From an uncultured bacterium (lineage in GTDB: Bacteria > Bdellovibrionota_C > UBA2361 > JANWWW01), in assembly GCA_938038205.1 (NCBI GenBank), contig CALHSA010000034.1, forward strand, positions 1-13,750: DNA of 13,750 bases. The letters are read 5' to 3'. The first letter of the stretch is position 1, and every line of letters begins with the position of its first letter. Of the stretch, positions 1 to 7,324 are shown piece by piece. The notes under the pieces are model-generated. The model was not told the DNA's origin. It worked only from the letters and a program-made list of their open reading frames with translations, and did not search any database. The translations under genes were made by a program, and so were the position numbers.

Positions 1-1958
1 CCTTTTCTTTCCCCTTCAACTAATCCTTGCTCTATAGCTTTCTTTGCGTTATCCCAAGCTCCTCCACTGTTTGCCATAGCAATACCTAGCACAATGCCAA
101 CAAGTATGACCCCTAAAACATATCCCGCTAATCCATCAAGATCGAAGAAGTACCTAATGATGAAAGGTGATACAACAGCTATAACTCCCGGGATTTTCAT
201 TTCGTTCAAAGCACTGTGAGTACTAATTTGAATACATTTTTGAATATCAGGTTTGACATTCGGGTCCCCTGAAAGAAGTCCAGGAATCTCCCTAAACTGC
301 CTTCTAATTTCATCAACAATCTTTGAAGCTGCTCGACCCACTGATTCCATTGTAAGCGCAGCTATTAGAGCAGGGATAACTGCACCAATTAGCGCTCCTA
401 CTAAAAACTTTTCATTCGTTACGGCAAAACTAACTACATCCCCAACTTTTGCTTTTACAGTCTCAGTATATGCATAGAACAAGCTTACTGCGGTCAAAGC
501 TGATGCCCCAATTGCAAAACCTTTTCCCAAAGCAGCAGTGGTGTTGCCAACAGCATCAAGCTTATCAGTTATTTTTCGTGCTTCTTCTCCCTCTCCTGAC
601 ATTTCCACAATACCGCCCGCATTATCAGCAATAGGTCCAAAAGCATCCACAGTCATCACTATTGCTACAATAGCTAGCATACCAACACCTGCTAAAGCGC
701 TACCGTAGATCCCTCCAATTTGAATAGCCAGTAAGGTAATGATCCCGAGAACAATAACAGGAAGTAAAACACTTTTAAGCCCTACTGCAAATCCACTTAT
801 AATGTTTGTTGCAGGTCCAGTTTTGGAAGCCTCTACAATATTAAAGATTGGTCTTTTTGAGGTAAAATAATCAGTTGAAAGCCCTACAATAACACCGGCA
901 ATTGTTCCTAAAAGTGTACAAAACCATAACTCAAAATCTAATGGGGTTATCCAATAAAGCGGAAGTGACACTATCAAATAAATTAAAATGCTCCATGCTA
1001 TTGCCCTCCTCAAGGATACCTCTGGATCAAAGTCTTGAAAAATATCAAAAAACTTAATAGCAAACATTGATCCTAAGAGTCCTAAAGCTCCTTGAAGGAT
1101 TGGTAAAAACATTAGCCAATACCTTGCTGATTCAAGCTTTGAGGGATCATCTCCTACACTATAATTGGTTATTTCAGCAACGAGAGTTGGAGCTAAGGTT
1201 GCCCCTAAAGCTAAACACCCAATTATTATGGCTACAAAGGACTCGAAAATATCTGCACCCATACCGGCAATGTCACCGACGTTATCACCAACATTATCCG
1301 CTATGACCCCAGGATTTCTCGGATCATCCTCTGGAATATTACTCTCAACTTTACCAACAAGATCTGCTCCGACATCAGCAGCCTTGGTATAAATTCCACC
1401 CCCAATTCTTGCAAACAAAGAGATACTAGATGCACCAAACCCAAAAGCAATTATTGGCTCATGATTCTTAACGTCTCCAAAAAAAAGGTACATTAAAGCA
1501 AGTCCTAGTAATCCAACAGCACCAACAACCAAACCCATGGTGCTACCACCTAAGAAAGCAATCTGCAAGGCTATATCTGCACGTTTCTGTGAAGCTTGAT
1601 GAGCTACTCTCACATTCGATACTGTAGCAGCTTTCATGCCGATGTACCCACAACCCAGGGAGGACAAAGCTCCCAGTAGAAAACCAAATGCACTATATAA
1701 GCCAGTTTCGTATGTTATGTTACTAGCAAATAAAAGAAATATTAAAATTGCAAACAACAAGATAAAAGGAAGGACAGCTAAAAATTGGGATTTCAAGTAC
1801 TCATCTGCACCCTCTTTTATTAGAGCTGCAACTCTTGCCATTTTTTCATTACCTTGGGAATGCTGAATAACAAAACGGTAATTTTTAAAGGCTAAAATTA
1901 GCCCAAGAACACCAACACCTAGGCTGATTAACGCAAAAAAGATTATCCAAAAACTCAT
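1..1958 (-). CDS. hppA: Membrane-bound, K+-dependent ion-translocating pyrophosphatase (C-terminus beyond window)
   Basis: This integral membrane enzyme hydrolyses pyrophosphate and pumps H+ or Na+ out of the cytoplasm. The visible 652 residues start at ATG 1958, preceded by a GGAG Shine-Dalgarno (complement 1966-1969). The chain is hydrophobic throughout, with the substrate motif DVGADLVGKVE near residues 195-205, then NIPEDDPRNP and DNVGDNVGD. A second acidic motif, DAFGPIADNAGG, lies near 438-449. The GNTTAALGKG segment near 471-480 has Ala and Gly at the two positions that separate K+-dependent enzymes (A, G) from K+-independent ones (K, T). The ion-gate Glu in GADIFES sits where Na+-pumping and K+-dependent H+-pumping members have it, so the pumped ion is unresolved. 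The family is usually about 670-700 residues long, so only the last few dozen should be missing. It is divergent from kup. Confidence 0.96.
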   Translation of the reverse strand, partial: MSFWIIFFALISLGVGVLGLILAFKNYRFVIQHSQGNEKMARVAALIKEGADEYLKSQFLAVLPFILLFAILIFLLFASNITYETGLYSAFGFLLGALSSLGCGYIGMKAATVSNVRVAHQASQKRADIALQIAFLGGSTMGLVVGAVGLLGLALMYLFFGDVKNHEPIIAFGFGASSISLFARIGGGIYTKAADVGADLVGKVESNIPEDDPRNPGVIADNVGDNVGDIAGMGADIFESFVAIIIGCLALGATLAPTLVAEITNYSVGDDPSKLESARYWLMFLPILQGALGLLGSMFAIKFFDIFQDFDPEVSLRRAIAWSILIYLIVSLPLYWITPLDFELWFCTLLGTIAGVIVGLSTDYFTSKRPIFNIVEASKTGPATNIISGFAVGLKSVLLPVIVLGIITLLAIQIGGIYGSALAGVGMLAIVAIVMTVDAFGPIADNAGGIVEMSGEGEEARKITDKLDAVGNTTAALGKGFAIGASALTAVSLFYAYTETVKAKVGDVVSFAVTNEKFLVGALIGAVIPALIAALTMESVGRAASKIVDEIRRQFREIPGLLSGDPNVKPDIQKCIQISTHSALNEMKIPGVIAVVSPFIIRYFFDLDGLAGYVLGVILVGIVLGIAMANSGGAWDNAKKAIEQGLVEGERK

Positions 1959-1978
1959 TTGCAATCTCCGTAAGTTAT

Positions 1979-2007
1979 ATTAAAGTAAATCCGAATACCA
2001 AATTCAA
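1979..2007 (-). promoter_or_regulatory. Candidate sigma70-type promoter for hppA
   Basis: On the minus strand a TTGAAT box (complement 2002-2007) is followed, after 17 bp, by TTTAAT (complement 1979-1984). Transcription would start near 1972, giving a leader of about 14 nt that still includes the GGAG before the hppA ATG. Each box departs from consensus by one or two bases and the DNA is AT-rich, so this is a guess from spacing. The kup promoter must lie in the same 54-nt spacer or inside the 5' end of hppA. I could not identify it. Confidence 0.35.
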
Positions 2008-2012
2008 CAAGG

Positions 2013-3944
2013 ATGGATAGAAGTCTTAAATTTTCAGTTTTTGGACTCGTTCTAGCTATTGGTTTAGTTTTTGGAGACATAGGTACAAGCCCTTTATATG
2101 TTTTAAGAGCAATATCAGCAAATAAAGTAATAGATAAACACCTTATTTATGGTAGTCTGAGTTTGATCTTTTGGACACTTACAATTGTTGTCTCTATAAA
2201 GTACGTAATTTTCGTTCTGCGAGCAGATAACCAAGGCGAGGGAGGAATTCTAGCTATCTACAACTTAGTCAAGAGGCGTGGAAAAATCATGCTTTTAGTT
2301 GCTCTCTTGGGTTTAAGCAGCTTGGTAGCCGAAGCGGTAATTACGCCGGCTATTTCTGTTATGTCTGCTGTTGAGGGTTTGAGAGTCCTACTTCCCCAAT
2401 TTAATACCACCATAATTTCAATTTTTATATTAGTAGCTCTTTTTGTTGCTCAAAACGTTGGCTCAAGTGTGTTAGGTCGAACTTTTGGTCTAACTATGAT
2501 TCTTTGGTTTCTTTTACTAGCAGTATCAGGTTTGTACCACACGCTTAAAAACCCCTCAGTTTTTCTATCAATTAATCCAAAGTATGCTTTAAATTTACTT
2601 TTGGAACATCCAGACATTTGGCAAATTTTAGGAGCCGTTTTTTTATGTATCACTGGGGTTGAAGCTCTTTACTCTGATTTGGGACATGCTGGCAGAACTA
2701 ATATAAGAGTTGCTTGGGTTTTCGTTAAATGCTCTTTATTGCTACATTATTTTGGTCAAGGTGCTTATCTCTTAAAAAATTATGAGGGCTTGAAATTTCC
2801 CACAACTTCAAGTGTTTTTTATGAGTTATTTAGTCCATCTTTGCTTCCAATAATTATTCCCTTGGCCACAGCGAGCACCATAATAGCTAGTCAGGCTGTA
2901 ATCTCTGGTCTTTTCTCGCTAGTTTCATCGGCTATTTCATTAAACCTTCTTCCAAAACTGTTGATTAAATATCCTGGAGATGTTAAAGGGCAGCTTTTTA
3001 TTCCAGTAGTAAATTACATTCTAGGAATTGCAACAATTTCGGTCGTTCTCGTTTTCGAAAACTCTTGGAATCTAGAACATGCTTATGGTTTGAGTGTTAA
3101 CCTGACCTTAATATGCACCTCAATCCTTTTTTTAAATTTTCTTGATAAAGTAAATCAGAGAAAACATATTCTTCTACTTTTTGTATCATTCTTATTAATT
3201 GAGATACTATTCCTTCGTGCCAATCTAGTAAAGTTTTTTGATGGAGCTTATTTTACACTATTTTTAACCTTAACAATTTACTTGCTTCTCTACTCTTGGA
3301 ATTATGGATACTCGTTAATGAGAGATACAAGAGAATTTGTCGAATTAAAGTCTTTTTTACCTAAGCTAGTTGCCCTGTCTAAAGATGAGGAAACTCCTAT
3401 CTTCTCAGATAATCTGGTCTATTTAACGGAATCCTCAATTCCCGAAATAATTGAGAGCAGAGTTATTTACTCGATTTTCAGAAAGAGACCAAAGAGAGCG
3501 CTAACCTACTTTTTTGTACACTTGGAGGTAACGGATAGACCACATGATGAATTTGTGGAGATTACTCCATTAAAGAAGGGGGTAGTTTACAATATCCGGT
3601 TCAAGCTTGGTTTTAAAGTTAGGCCTAACTTGCAGAAAAGATTTAATGAAGCATACGATAAATTGGTAAAAGCAGGAGATTTGGAAGATGTCTCGGGAGT
3701 AAAATCTTTGAAGTTGTTTCGAGTTCCGAGGAGTATTACTTTTGTTGTGCTTAGTAAGCAGCCCTATATAGAAACAGATTTAACAAAATCTCAGAGCTTT
3801 TTTGTTAAAATTTGGAAAATTTTACGGGAATCTACAGTCCCAAGATGGAAATACTTTGACCTTGATGAATCTTTGATTTATGAGGAAAAAGTGCCTGCGT
3901 TTGCAAAACTTCCTGGTACAGAGGTGGTTAAAAGGTTAACTTAG
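2013..3944 (+). CDS. kup: Low-affinity potassium uptake protein of the Kup/HAK/KUP family
   Basis: This 643-residue inner-membrane K+/H+ symporter is close to the usual bacterial length (E. coli Kup has 622). Family motifs appear in order: GDIGTSPLY at residues 21-29, NQGEGGILAIYNL at about 73-85, VITPAISVMSAVEG at about 109-122, and GVEALYSDLGH at about 215-225. About twelve hydrophobic segments fill the first 430 residues or so. A soluble C-terminal domain of roughly 200 residues follows, with the 'IYSIFRKRPKRA' and 'VPRWKYF' stretches seen in Kup tails. GHAG replaces the commoner GHFG after the fourth motif. The ATG follows AAGG with no spacer, so the ribosome site is poor, but the start matches the family's N-terminus. 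It is divergent from the K+-dependent pyrophosphatase. Its TAG overlaps the stop codon of the convergent gene. Confidence 0.96.
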   Translation: MDRSLKFSVFGLVLAIGLVFGDIGTSPLYVLRAISANKVIDKHLIYGSLSLIFWTLTIVVSIKYVIFVLRADNQGEGGILAIYNLVKRRGKIMLLVALLGLSSLVAEAVITPAISVMSAVEGLRVLLPQFNTTIISIFILVALFVAQNVGSSVLGRTFGLTMILWFLLLAVSGLYHTLKNPSVFLSINPKYALNLLLEHPDIWQILGAVFLCITGVEALYSDLGHAGRTNIRVAWVFVKCSLLLHYFGQGAYLLKNYEGLKFPTTSSVFYELFSPSLLPIIIPLATASTIIASQAVISGLFSLVSSAISLNLLPKLLIKYPGDVKGQLFIPVVNYILGIATISVVLVFENSWNLEHAYGLSVNLTLICTSILFLNFLDKVNQRKHILLLFVSFLLIEILFLRANLVKFFDGAYFTLFLTLTIYLLLYSWNYGYSLMRDTREFVELKSFLPKLVALSKDEETPIFSDNLVYLTESSIPEIIESRVIYSIFRKRPKRALTYFFVHLEVTDRPHDEFVEITPLKKGVVYNIRFKLGFKVRPNLQKRFNEAYDKLVKAGDLEDVSGVKSLKLFRVPRSITFVVLSKQPYIETDLTKSQSFFVKIWKILRESTVPRWKYFDLDESLIYEEKVPAFAKLPGTEVVKRLT

Positions 3945-4564
3945 TTAATTCCCAGTATCACTTTTTTTAATGTTTCAAAGAGCTCCGGCTCAATCAAATC
4001 TCTCTTTAACGGATCAACCTCTAAAACCTTTTTTAGATGATCATCACTGCCTAATTTAAGCGATTCCTTTAATGCAACAGTAGCGGTTAATTTACCTCCC
4101 TCCGGACACTTGATATCCAAATTAAAACGCGCTGATACAAGCGGGCAAATATCCCTCCAAAAACTAGATGAAGAGGACGACTGATCTTGAAGTATCAACC
4201 TTAAATTTTCTTGATCGCCTAGCTTCTCATAGAACAATGCAGCATAAATACTAGAAATAGTTTTGTAAGGTTCAACAGTGTTTGGGTAGTTTGAAAATAC
4301 TTCTAAAAATTTGTTTTTAAGTTCCTCATTATTAAAGTCTTCCAACATCTGGTCATATATGCCCTGCAAACTGAAAACCATATCTGTACTTCTGATCTGT
4401 TTGGCTCTTACTGAGTTAGAGTAAGTTAAATAACCCTGGTATATAAAGAAACCAATTAATGACGCGTAAAACAAGTATTTAGTCGCCGATCCTAATGCCT
4501 TAAAAAAAGGATCTTCACTAGCCTCCAAAAACAAACTTTTGATGTAATAAATGATTTCTCTCAT
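3941..4564 (-). CDS. Single-TM membrane protein of unknown function, YfgM-like in size and topology
   Basis: The product is 207 residues with a short, mostly cytoplasmic-looking N-terminus, one hydrophobic helix at about residues 29-47, and a hydrophilic remainder rich in helix-forming residues. The stretch at about 100-127 (Y-x-x-I-x-x-I-Y-A-A-L-x-Y-E-K-L-G-D, then a paired helix) looks like a TPR-type helical hairpin. Two cysteines (about 140 and 153) would lie in the periplasm if the topology is N-in. E. coli YfgM, a 206-residue SecYEG-associated protein, has the same plan of one N-terminal TM followed by periplasmic TPRs. This gene stands divergently next to secG, which favours that reading, but I see no diagnostic motif and the match rests on architecture. 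The ATG is 59 nt from secG. The stop codon overlaps kup's stop. Confidence 0.75.
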   Translation of the reverse strand: MREIIYYIKSLFLEASEDPFFKALGSATKYLFYASLIGFFIYQGYLTYSNSVRAKQIRSTDMVFSLQGIYDQMLEDFNNEELKNKFLEVFSNYPNTVEPYKTISSIYAALFYEKLGDQENLRLILQDQSSSSSSFWRDICPLVSARFNLDIKCPEGGKLTATVALKESLKLGSDDHLKKVLEVDPLKRDLIEPELFETLKKVILGIN

Positions 4565-4565
4565 T

Positions 4566-4595
4566 TTAAAAGTAATAAATTATTTAAGTTATAAT
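4566..4595 (+). promoter_or_regulatory. Candidate promoter for secG and the downstream ATPase gene
   Basis: A perfect TATAAT at 4590-4595 is preceded, after 18 bp, by a weak -35 box TTAAAA (4566-4571). The predicted start near 4602 would leave a leader of about 22 nt before the secG ATG, with no Shine-Dalgarno in it. The surrounding 59-nt spacer is very AT-rich, so a chance TATAAT is quite possible. A promoter for the divergent gene must lie in the same spacer. Confidence 0.4.
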
Positions 4596-4623
4596 ATCAT
4601 TTATTTACAATACAGTAATAATT

Positions 4624-4911
4624 ATGAAACTGCTCATATTTTTGGTTTTTCATGCATTAATCACGGTTTTTTTGATATTCTTAGTTATCTTTCAACAAAC
4701 TCGAGGAGCTGAAATGGGGGCTATTTTTGGAGGAAGCAACACTTTGTTAGGGCCAGGTGGTGCGGATAAACTTGCGATAAAAATTACAACGTTTACTGCA
4801 ATTCTTTTTATGATAAGCACAATTATTTTAGTAAACCTTTTCTCTGTTGAATTTAAAAATAAGCAAAAATTACAAGTCATTGAACCCATAACAAACTTAA
4901 ACACCGATTAG
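4624..4911 (+). CDS. secG: Preprotein translocase subunit SecG
   Basis: SecG is the small accessory subunit of the SecYEG channel and helps SecA drive proteins across the inner membrane. The 95-residue product has two hydrophobic helices (about residues 4-23 and 52-73). Between them is the hallmark loop with QQTRGAEMGAIFGG (about 24-37), followed by a Gly-rich TLLGPGGADK stretch. The length is within the bacterial range of about 75-130. The ATG at 4624 has no Shine-Dalgarno upstream. One nucleotide separates its TAG from the GTG of the ATPase gene, so the two are almost certainly cotranscribed. A single-TM gene that may encode a SecYEG-associated factor lies divergently upstream. Confidence 0.93.
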   Translation: MKLLIFLVFHALITVFLIFLVIFQQTRGAEMGAIFGGSNTLLGPGGADKLAIKITTFTAILFMISTIILVNLFSVEFKNKQKLQVIEPITNLNTD

Positions 4912-4912
4912 C

Positions 4913-6928
4913 GTGGCCTCTCAAATTGTCTCAAGAGAATTCCGAGTTAAAGGAATCTCTTGTGTTGGATGTATTTCAGAGTTGCTTTCTATACTATCAG
5001 AAAGCGGCATAAAAGATTTCGAATTTGACCATGAAACCTTAAAACTCGTCATCTCTTGCGATGAGAAAACGCTTGAGAGTCTTAGAGCAAATTTAAAAAA
5101 AAAAGGTTTTGAACTTTTAGGCTTCAATCAAGAATTTCAAATTAAGGAACTCTTAATCACTTTTCCTTTTGTATTAGTGTTACAGTTTTCTCATTTTTTT
5201 GGTTTACACATTGATTATTGGCTTCAATTTTTATTAAGTGTACCAGTTCTTATACTTTTAGGGCCTGGAACTTTTTTAACGGCCATAAAAAAACCTCAAA
5301 TTAGTTTAGAGTTTTTTGTTTCGATCAGCGTAATAGCGGGTTTCTTACTTAGTTTTTACTCTGTTTTAACAAATCAAGCTCAGTTTTTTTTTGCTGAAAC
5401 ATACACAACGATTTTATTTATAATAAGCCTAGGTTCTTTTATAGAAAAAAGAGCTTTTTCAAAACTTACTAGTATTTTCCCACAAAAAAGTAGGTTATTT
5501 GCCTCATCTTACAAAAATATTTTACCAGGAGTTAGCAAAGTAAATATTGTTGAGATCCCGCCGCAGAATATTTCAGTTGGGGCAATAATCATTTTTGGTC
5601 CTGGTGAGAGGATTCCAGTCGATGTTAGGATTTTAAGAGGTTTTTGTTGGGTCAGTGAAGAAGTTTTAACTGGGCAACCTATACCGGTTTTGAAGAGAAC
5701 CAATGATCAAGTTTTAGCGGGATCTTTAGTGCTTGAGGGGCAGATAGAGGCAGTAGCAGAGAGTGATTTTTTTTCCTCCTCCCTCAGGAACTTTTTGGAT
5801 ACTTTTAAAGAGAGAGGATTACTTGTATCCAAGTCTAACCCTCTTAATCATTTGCTGAACTATTTTGTTCCAATAGTCATTGGAATTGCTTTAGGTGTTT
5901 TTATCTACCAAGTTTTTCTGGGAAATTTTAGTCAGGGATTCATCAGGAGTTTAGCAGTTTTGGTTGTAGCTTGTCCTTGCGCAATAGGAATAGCTGTGCC
6001 GTTGGTTTTATCATTAGCTGGGTTACGGGCGCTTAAGCTTAACTGTTTGGTGAAAAGTGGTGATGTTTTTTTACTGATTAGTAAAGCAAAAACTTTTTTT
6101 TTAGATAAAACTGGAACTCTTACCAGTGGTACGTATAAGCTTGAGTCATTCCAATTTGTTGACGATGAGACAAAAGATCGATTAATCTCCGCAGAGAGTT
6201 CATCAAGCCATCCATTTGCTAAAGCGATTTTAGAGAAACTTTCACAACCTAAAAATTTTTATCTTGTTACAGATGTTAAATTTTTAGAAGATGGAGTTAA
6301 GTTTACCTTTTCTGATAATAGGGAGCTCTTTTTAGAGAGAGTTTCGCGACTTGGTTTTAATGTTTATCTTGATGGAATAAAAAAGGGAGAATTTGTTTTA
6401 AAAGAGAGTAAAAAAGAGGGATTAGGGCAGGCTTTAAATTTTTTAAAGAGAAGGTTTAAAAACATTGCGATTTTAACGGGTGATATTCTCGATCAGGACT
6501 TTAAGCAAATTTGTGAAGACCTTAACATTACTATTCGATCGAATTTAAAACCAGATGATAAGCTTAAATACGTTAAATCAGCCACTAGACCCGTTGTTTT
6601 TGTTGGAGATGGATTAAACGACTCTTCTGCAATATCTGCGGCTGATATTGGAATTAGTTTTAGTGCCTCTGTGAATGTAGTTCAAGATAAGTCTGATGTT
6701 GTTTTTTTGACCCCTCAGTTAGAAAATTTAATTAACCTTACAAAACTGTCGGACTACTCTGTTAAACTAATTCATCAGAATCTATTCTGGGCTTTCTTTT
6801 ACAACATTATAATGATACCTTTAGCAGCCTTTGGTGTTATAAATCCAGCACTTGGAGCCCTTGGAATGGTTGTATCTGATCTTGTAGTTGTGCTCAACAG
6901 TTTTCGAATTTACAAGAAAAGATTTTAA
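4913..6928 (+). CDS. Cu+-type P1B ATPase (CopA/FixI-like) with one HMA domain and atypical catalytic motifs
   Basis: This inner-membrane heavy-metal pump (671 residues, GTG start) most likely exports Cu(I) or supplies it for cytochrome oxidase assembly. Residues 8-70 form an HMA domain with GISCVGC (C17, C20). Four membrane helices follow, then the actuator, the CPC metal site (354-356) in VACPCAIGIAVP, the phosphorylation motif DKTGTLT (D398), SSHP (H433, P434), TGD (522-524), and GDGLND (565-570). Tyr-Asn at 630-631 and MxxS at 652-655 match the Cu(I) signatures of the last two helices. Three things are odd. The actuator has TGQ (253-255) instead of TGE. The nucleotide-binding GxG is degenerate (E-D-G-V near 459-462). 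Only about 167 residues separate DKTGT from GDGLND, which is short. No Shine-Dalgarno precedes the GTG, and coupling to secG is likely. The TAA abuts the convergent SspB-like gene. Confidence 0.92.
   Translation: MASQIVSREFRVKGISCVGCISELLSILSESGIKDFEFDHETLKLVISCDEKTLESLRANLKKKGFELLGFNQEFQIKELLITFPFVLVLQFSHFFGLHIDYWLQFLLSVPVLILLGPGTFLTAIKKPQISLEFFVSISVIAGFLLSFYSVLTNQAQFFFAETYTTILFIISLGSFIEKRAFSKLTSIFPQKSRLFASSYKNILPGVSKVNIVEIPPQNISVGAIIIFGPGERIPVDVRILRGFCWVSEEVLTGQPIPVLKRTNDQVLAGSLVLEGQIEAVAESDFFSSSLRNFLDTFKERGLLVSKSNPLNHLLNYFVPIVIGIALGVFIYQVFLGNFSQGFIRSLAVLVVACPCAIGIAVPLVLSLAGLRALKLNCLVKSGDVFLLISKAKTFFLDKTGTLTSGTYKLESFQFVDDETKDRLISAESSSSHPFAKAILEKLSQPKNFYLVTDVKFLEDGVKFTFSDNRELFLERVSRLGFNVYLDGIKKGEFVLKESKKEGLGQALNFLKRRFKNIAILTGDILDQDFKQICEDLNITIRSNLKPDDKLKYVKSATRPVVFVGDGLNDSSAISAADIGISFSASVNVVQDKSDVVFLTPQLENLINLTKLSDYSVKLIHQNLFWAFFYNIIMIPLAAFGVINPALGALGMVVSDLVVVLNSFRIYKKRF
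5095..5104 (+). other. Ten-A slippery run at the end of the HMA coding region
   Basis: Codons 61-64 of the ATPase read TTA AAA AAA AAA, a run of ten A, the longest homopolymer I noticed in the window. A shift to the -1 frame reads AGG TTT TGA and ends at 5112, giving a 66-residue product. A one-base loss reads AAG GTT TTG AAC TTT TAG and gives about 68 residues. Both would be essentially the metal-binding domain alone. A weak 5-bp inverted repeat (TTGAA 5109-5113, TTCAA 5123-5127) follows. Slippage here is an inference. Homopolymers and early out-of-frame stops are common in AT-rich genes. Confidence 0.4.
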
Positions 6929-7324
6929 CTATTTGATCCTTTTCAGCAAACGTCGTGAGCTTTGTTGAGATTGATCTTTCTGATTATTAGATTTGTTTTC
7001 ATTACCTTGTAAAATCTGAAGCTTAACTGATTCTGGTGAGCATTCTAACCAAAGAATGTTTTGCCCATCAGGAGTCATCGCACCCCATATCGAATCCTCC
7101 GGAATAATACATAGTTGATATAGTCCATTAAATTTCAAAACTGCCTGAATTTCAGAATCTTTGATTATAAGCTCTCCCTGAAAATATTTGCTAAGTTTAA
7201 GTGTAACTGATTCCTCTTGCATTAAAAACTGAGGCAGTCTTACACCTTTGACCCTTGGATTGATAAAAACAAGAATGTGATCACAATTCAGTAATGTTTT
7301 TATTGTTTCAATTTTCTTACTCAT
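6929..7324 (-). CDS. sspB: SspB-like ClpXP adaptor (stringent starvation protein B family)
   Basis: The 131-residue product resembles the SspB-like proteins of deltaproteobacterial lineages, which bind tagged substrates and deliver them to ClpXP. The N-terminal beta segment reads ILVFINPRVKGVRLPQFL (about 17-34), then VTLKLS and a strand pair around 58-75 with FNG. IIPEDSIWGAMTPDG (73-87) matches the SspB pattern of a Pro-containing loop followed by a 'W-A-M' helix. A low-complexity Asn/Gln/Ser/Lys linker (about 107-123) leads to a basic tail, R-R-L-L-K-R-I-K (124-131), that resembles the ClpX-binding peptide ending E. coli SspB. Its ATG overlaps the previous stop by 4 nt (ATGA), so it is the last gene of the nuoI operon. 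Its TAG abuts the convergent ATPase stop. The family assignment comes from recalled sequence patterns. Confidence 0.68.
   Translation of the reverse strand: MSKKIETIKTLLNCDHILVFINPRVKGVRLPQFLMQEESVTLKLSKYFQGELIIKDSEIQAVLKFNGLYQLCIIPEDSIWGAMTPDGQNILWLECSPESVKLQILQGNENKSNNQKDQSQQSSRRLLKRIK

Noticed and set aside
4571-4621. Direct repeat AGTAATAA at 4571-4578 and 4614-4621 in the secG divergent spacer
   Set aside because: An 8-mer made almost only of A and T is expected by chance in such AT-rich DNA. The copies differ just outside the core, and nothing else marks them as operators.
6060-6102. Other homopolymer tracts (for example the T run near 6093-6101 and the T8 near 5767-5774) as phase-variation switches
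   Set aside because: They lie inside conserved, in-frame coding sequence of a housekeeping-type gene, are shorter than the A10 run, and the window has many such runs.
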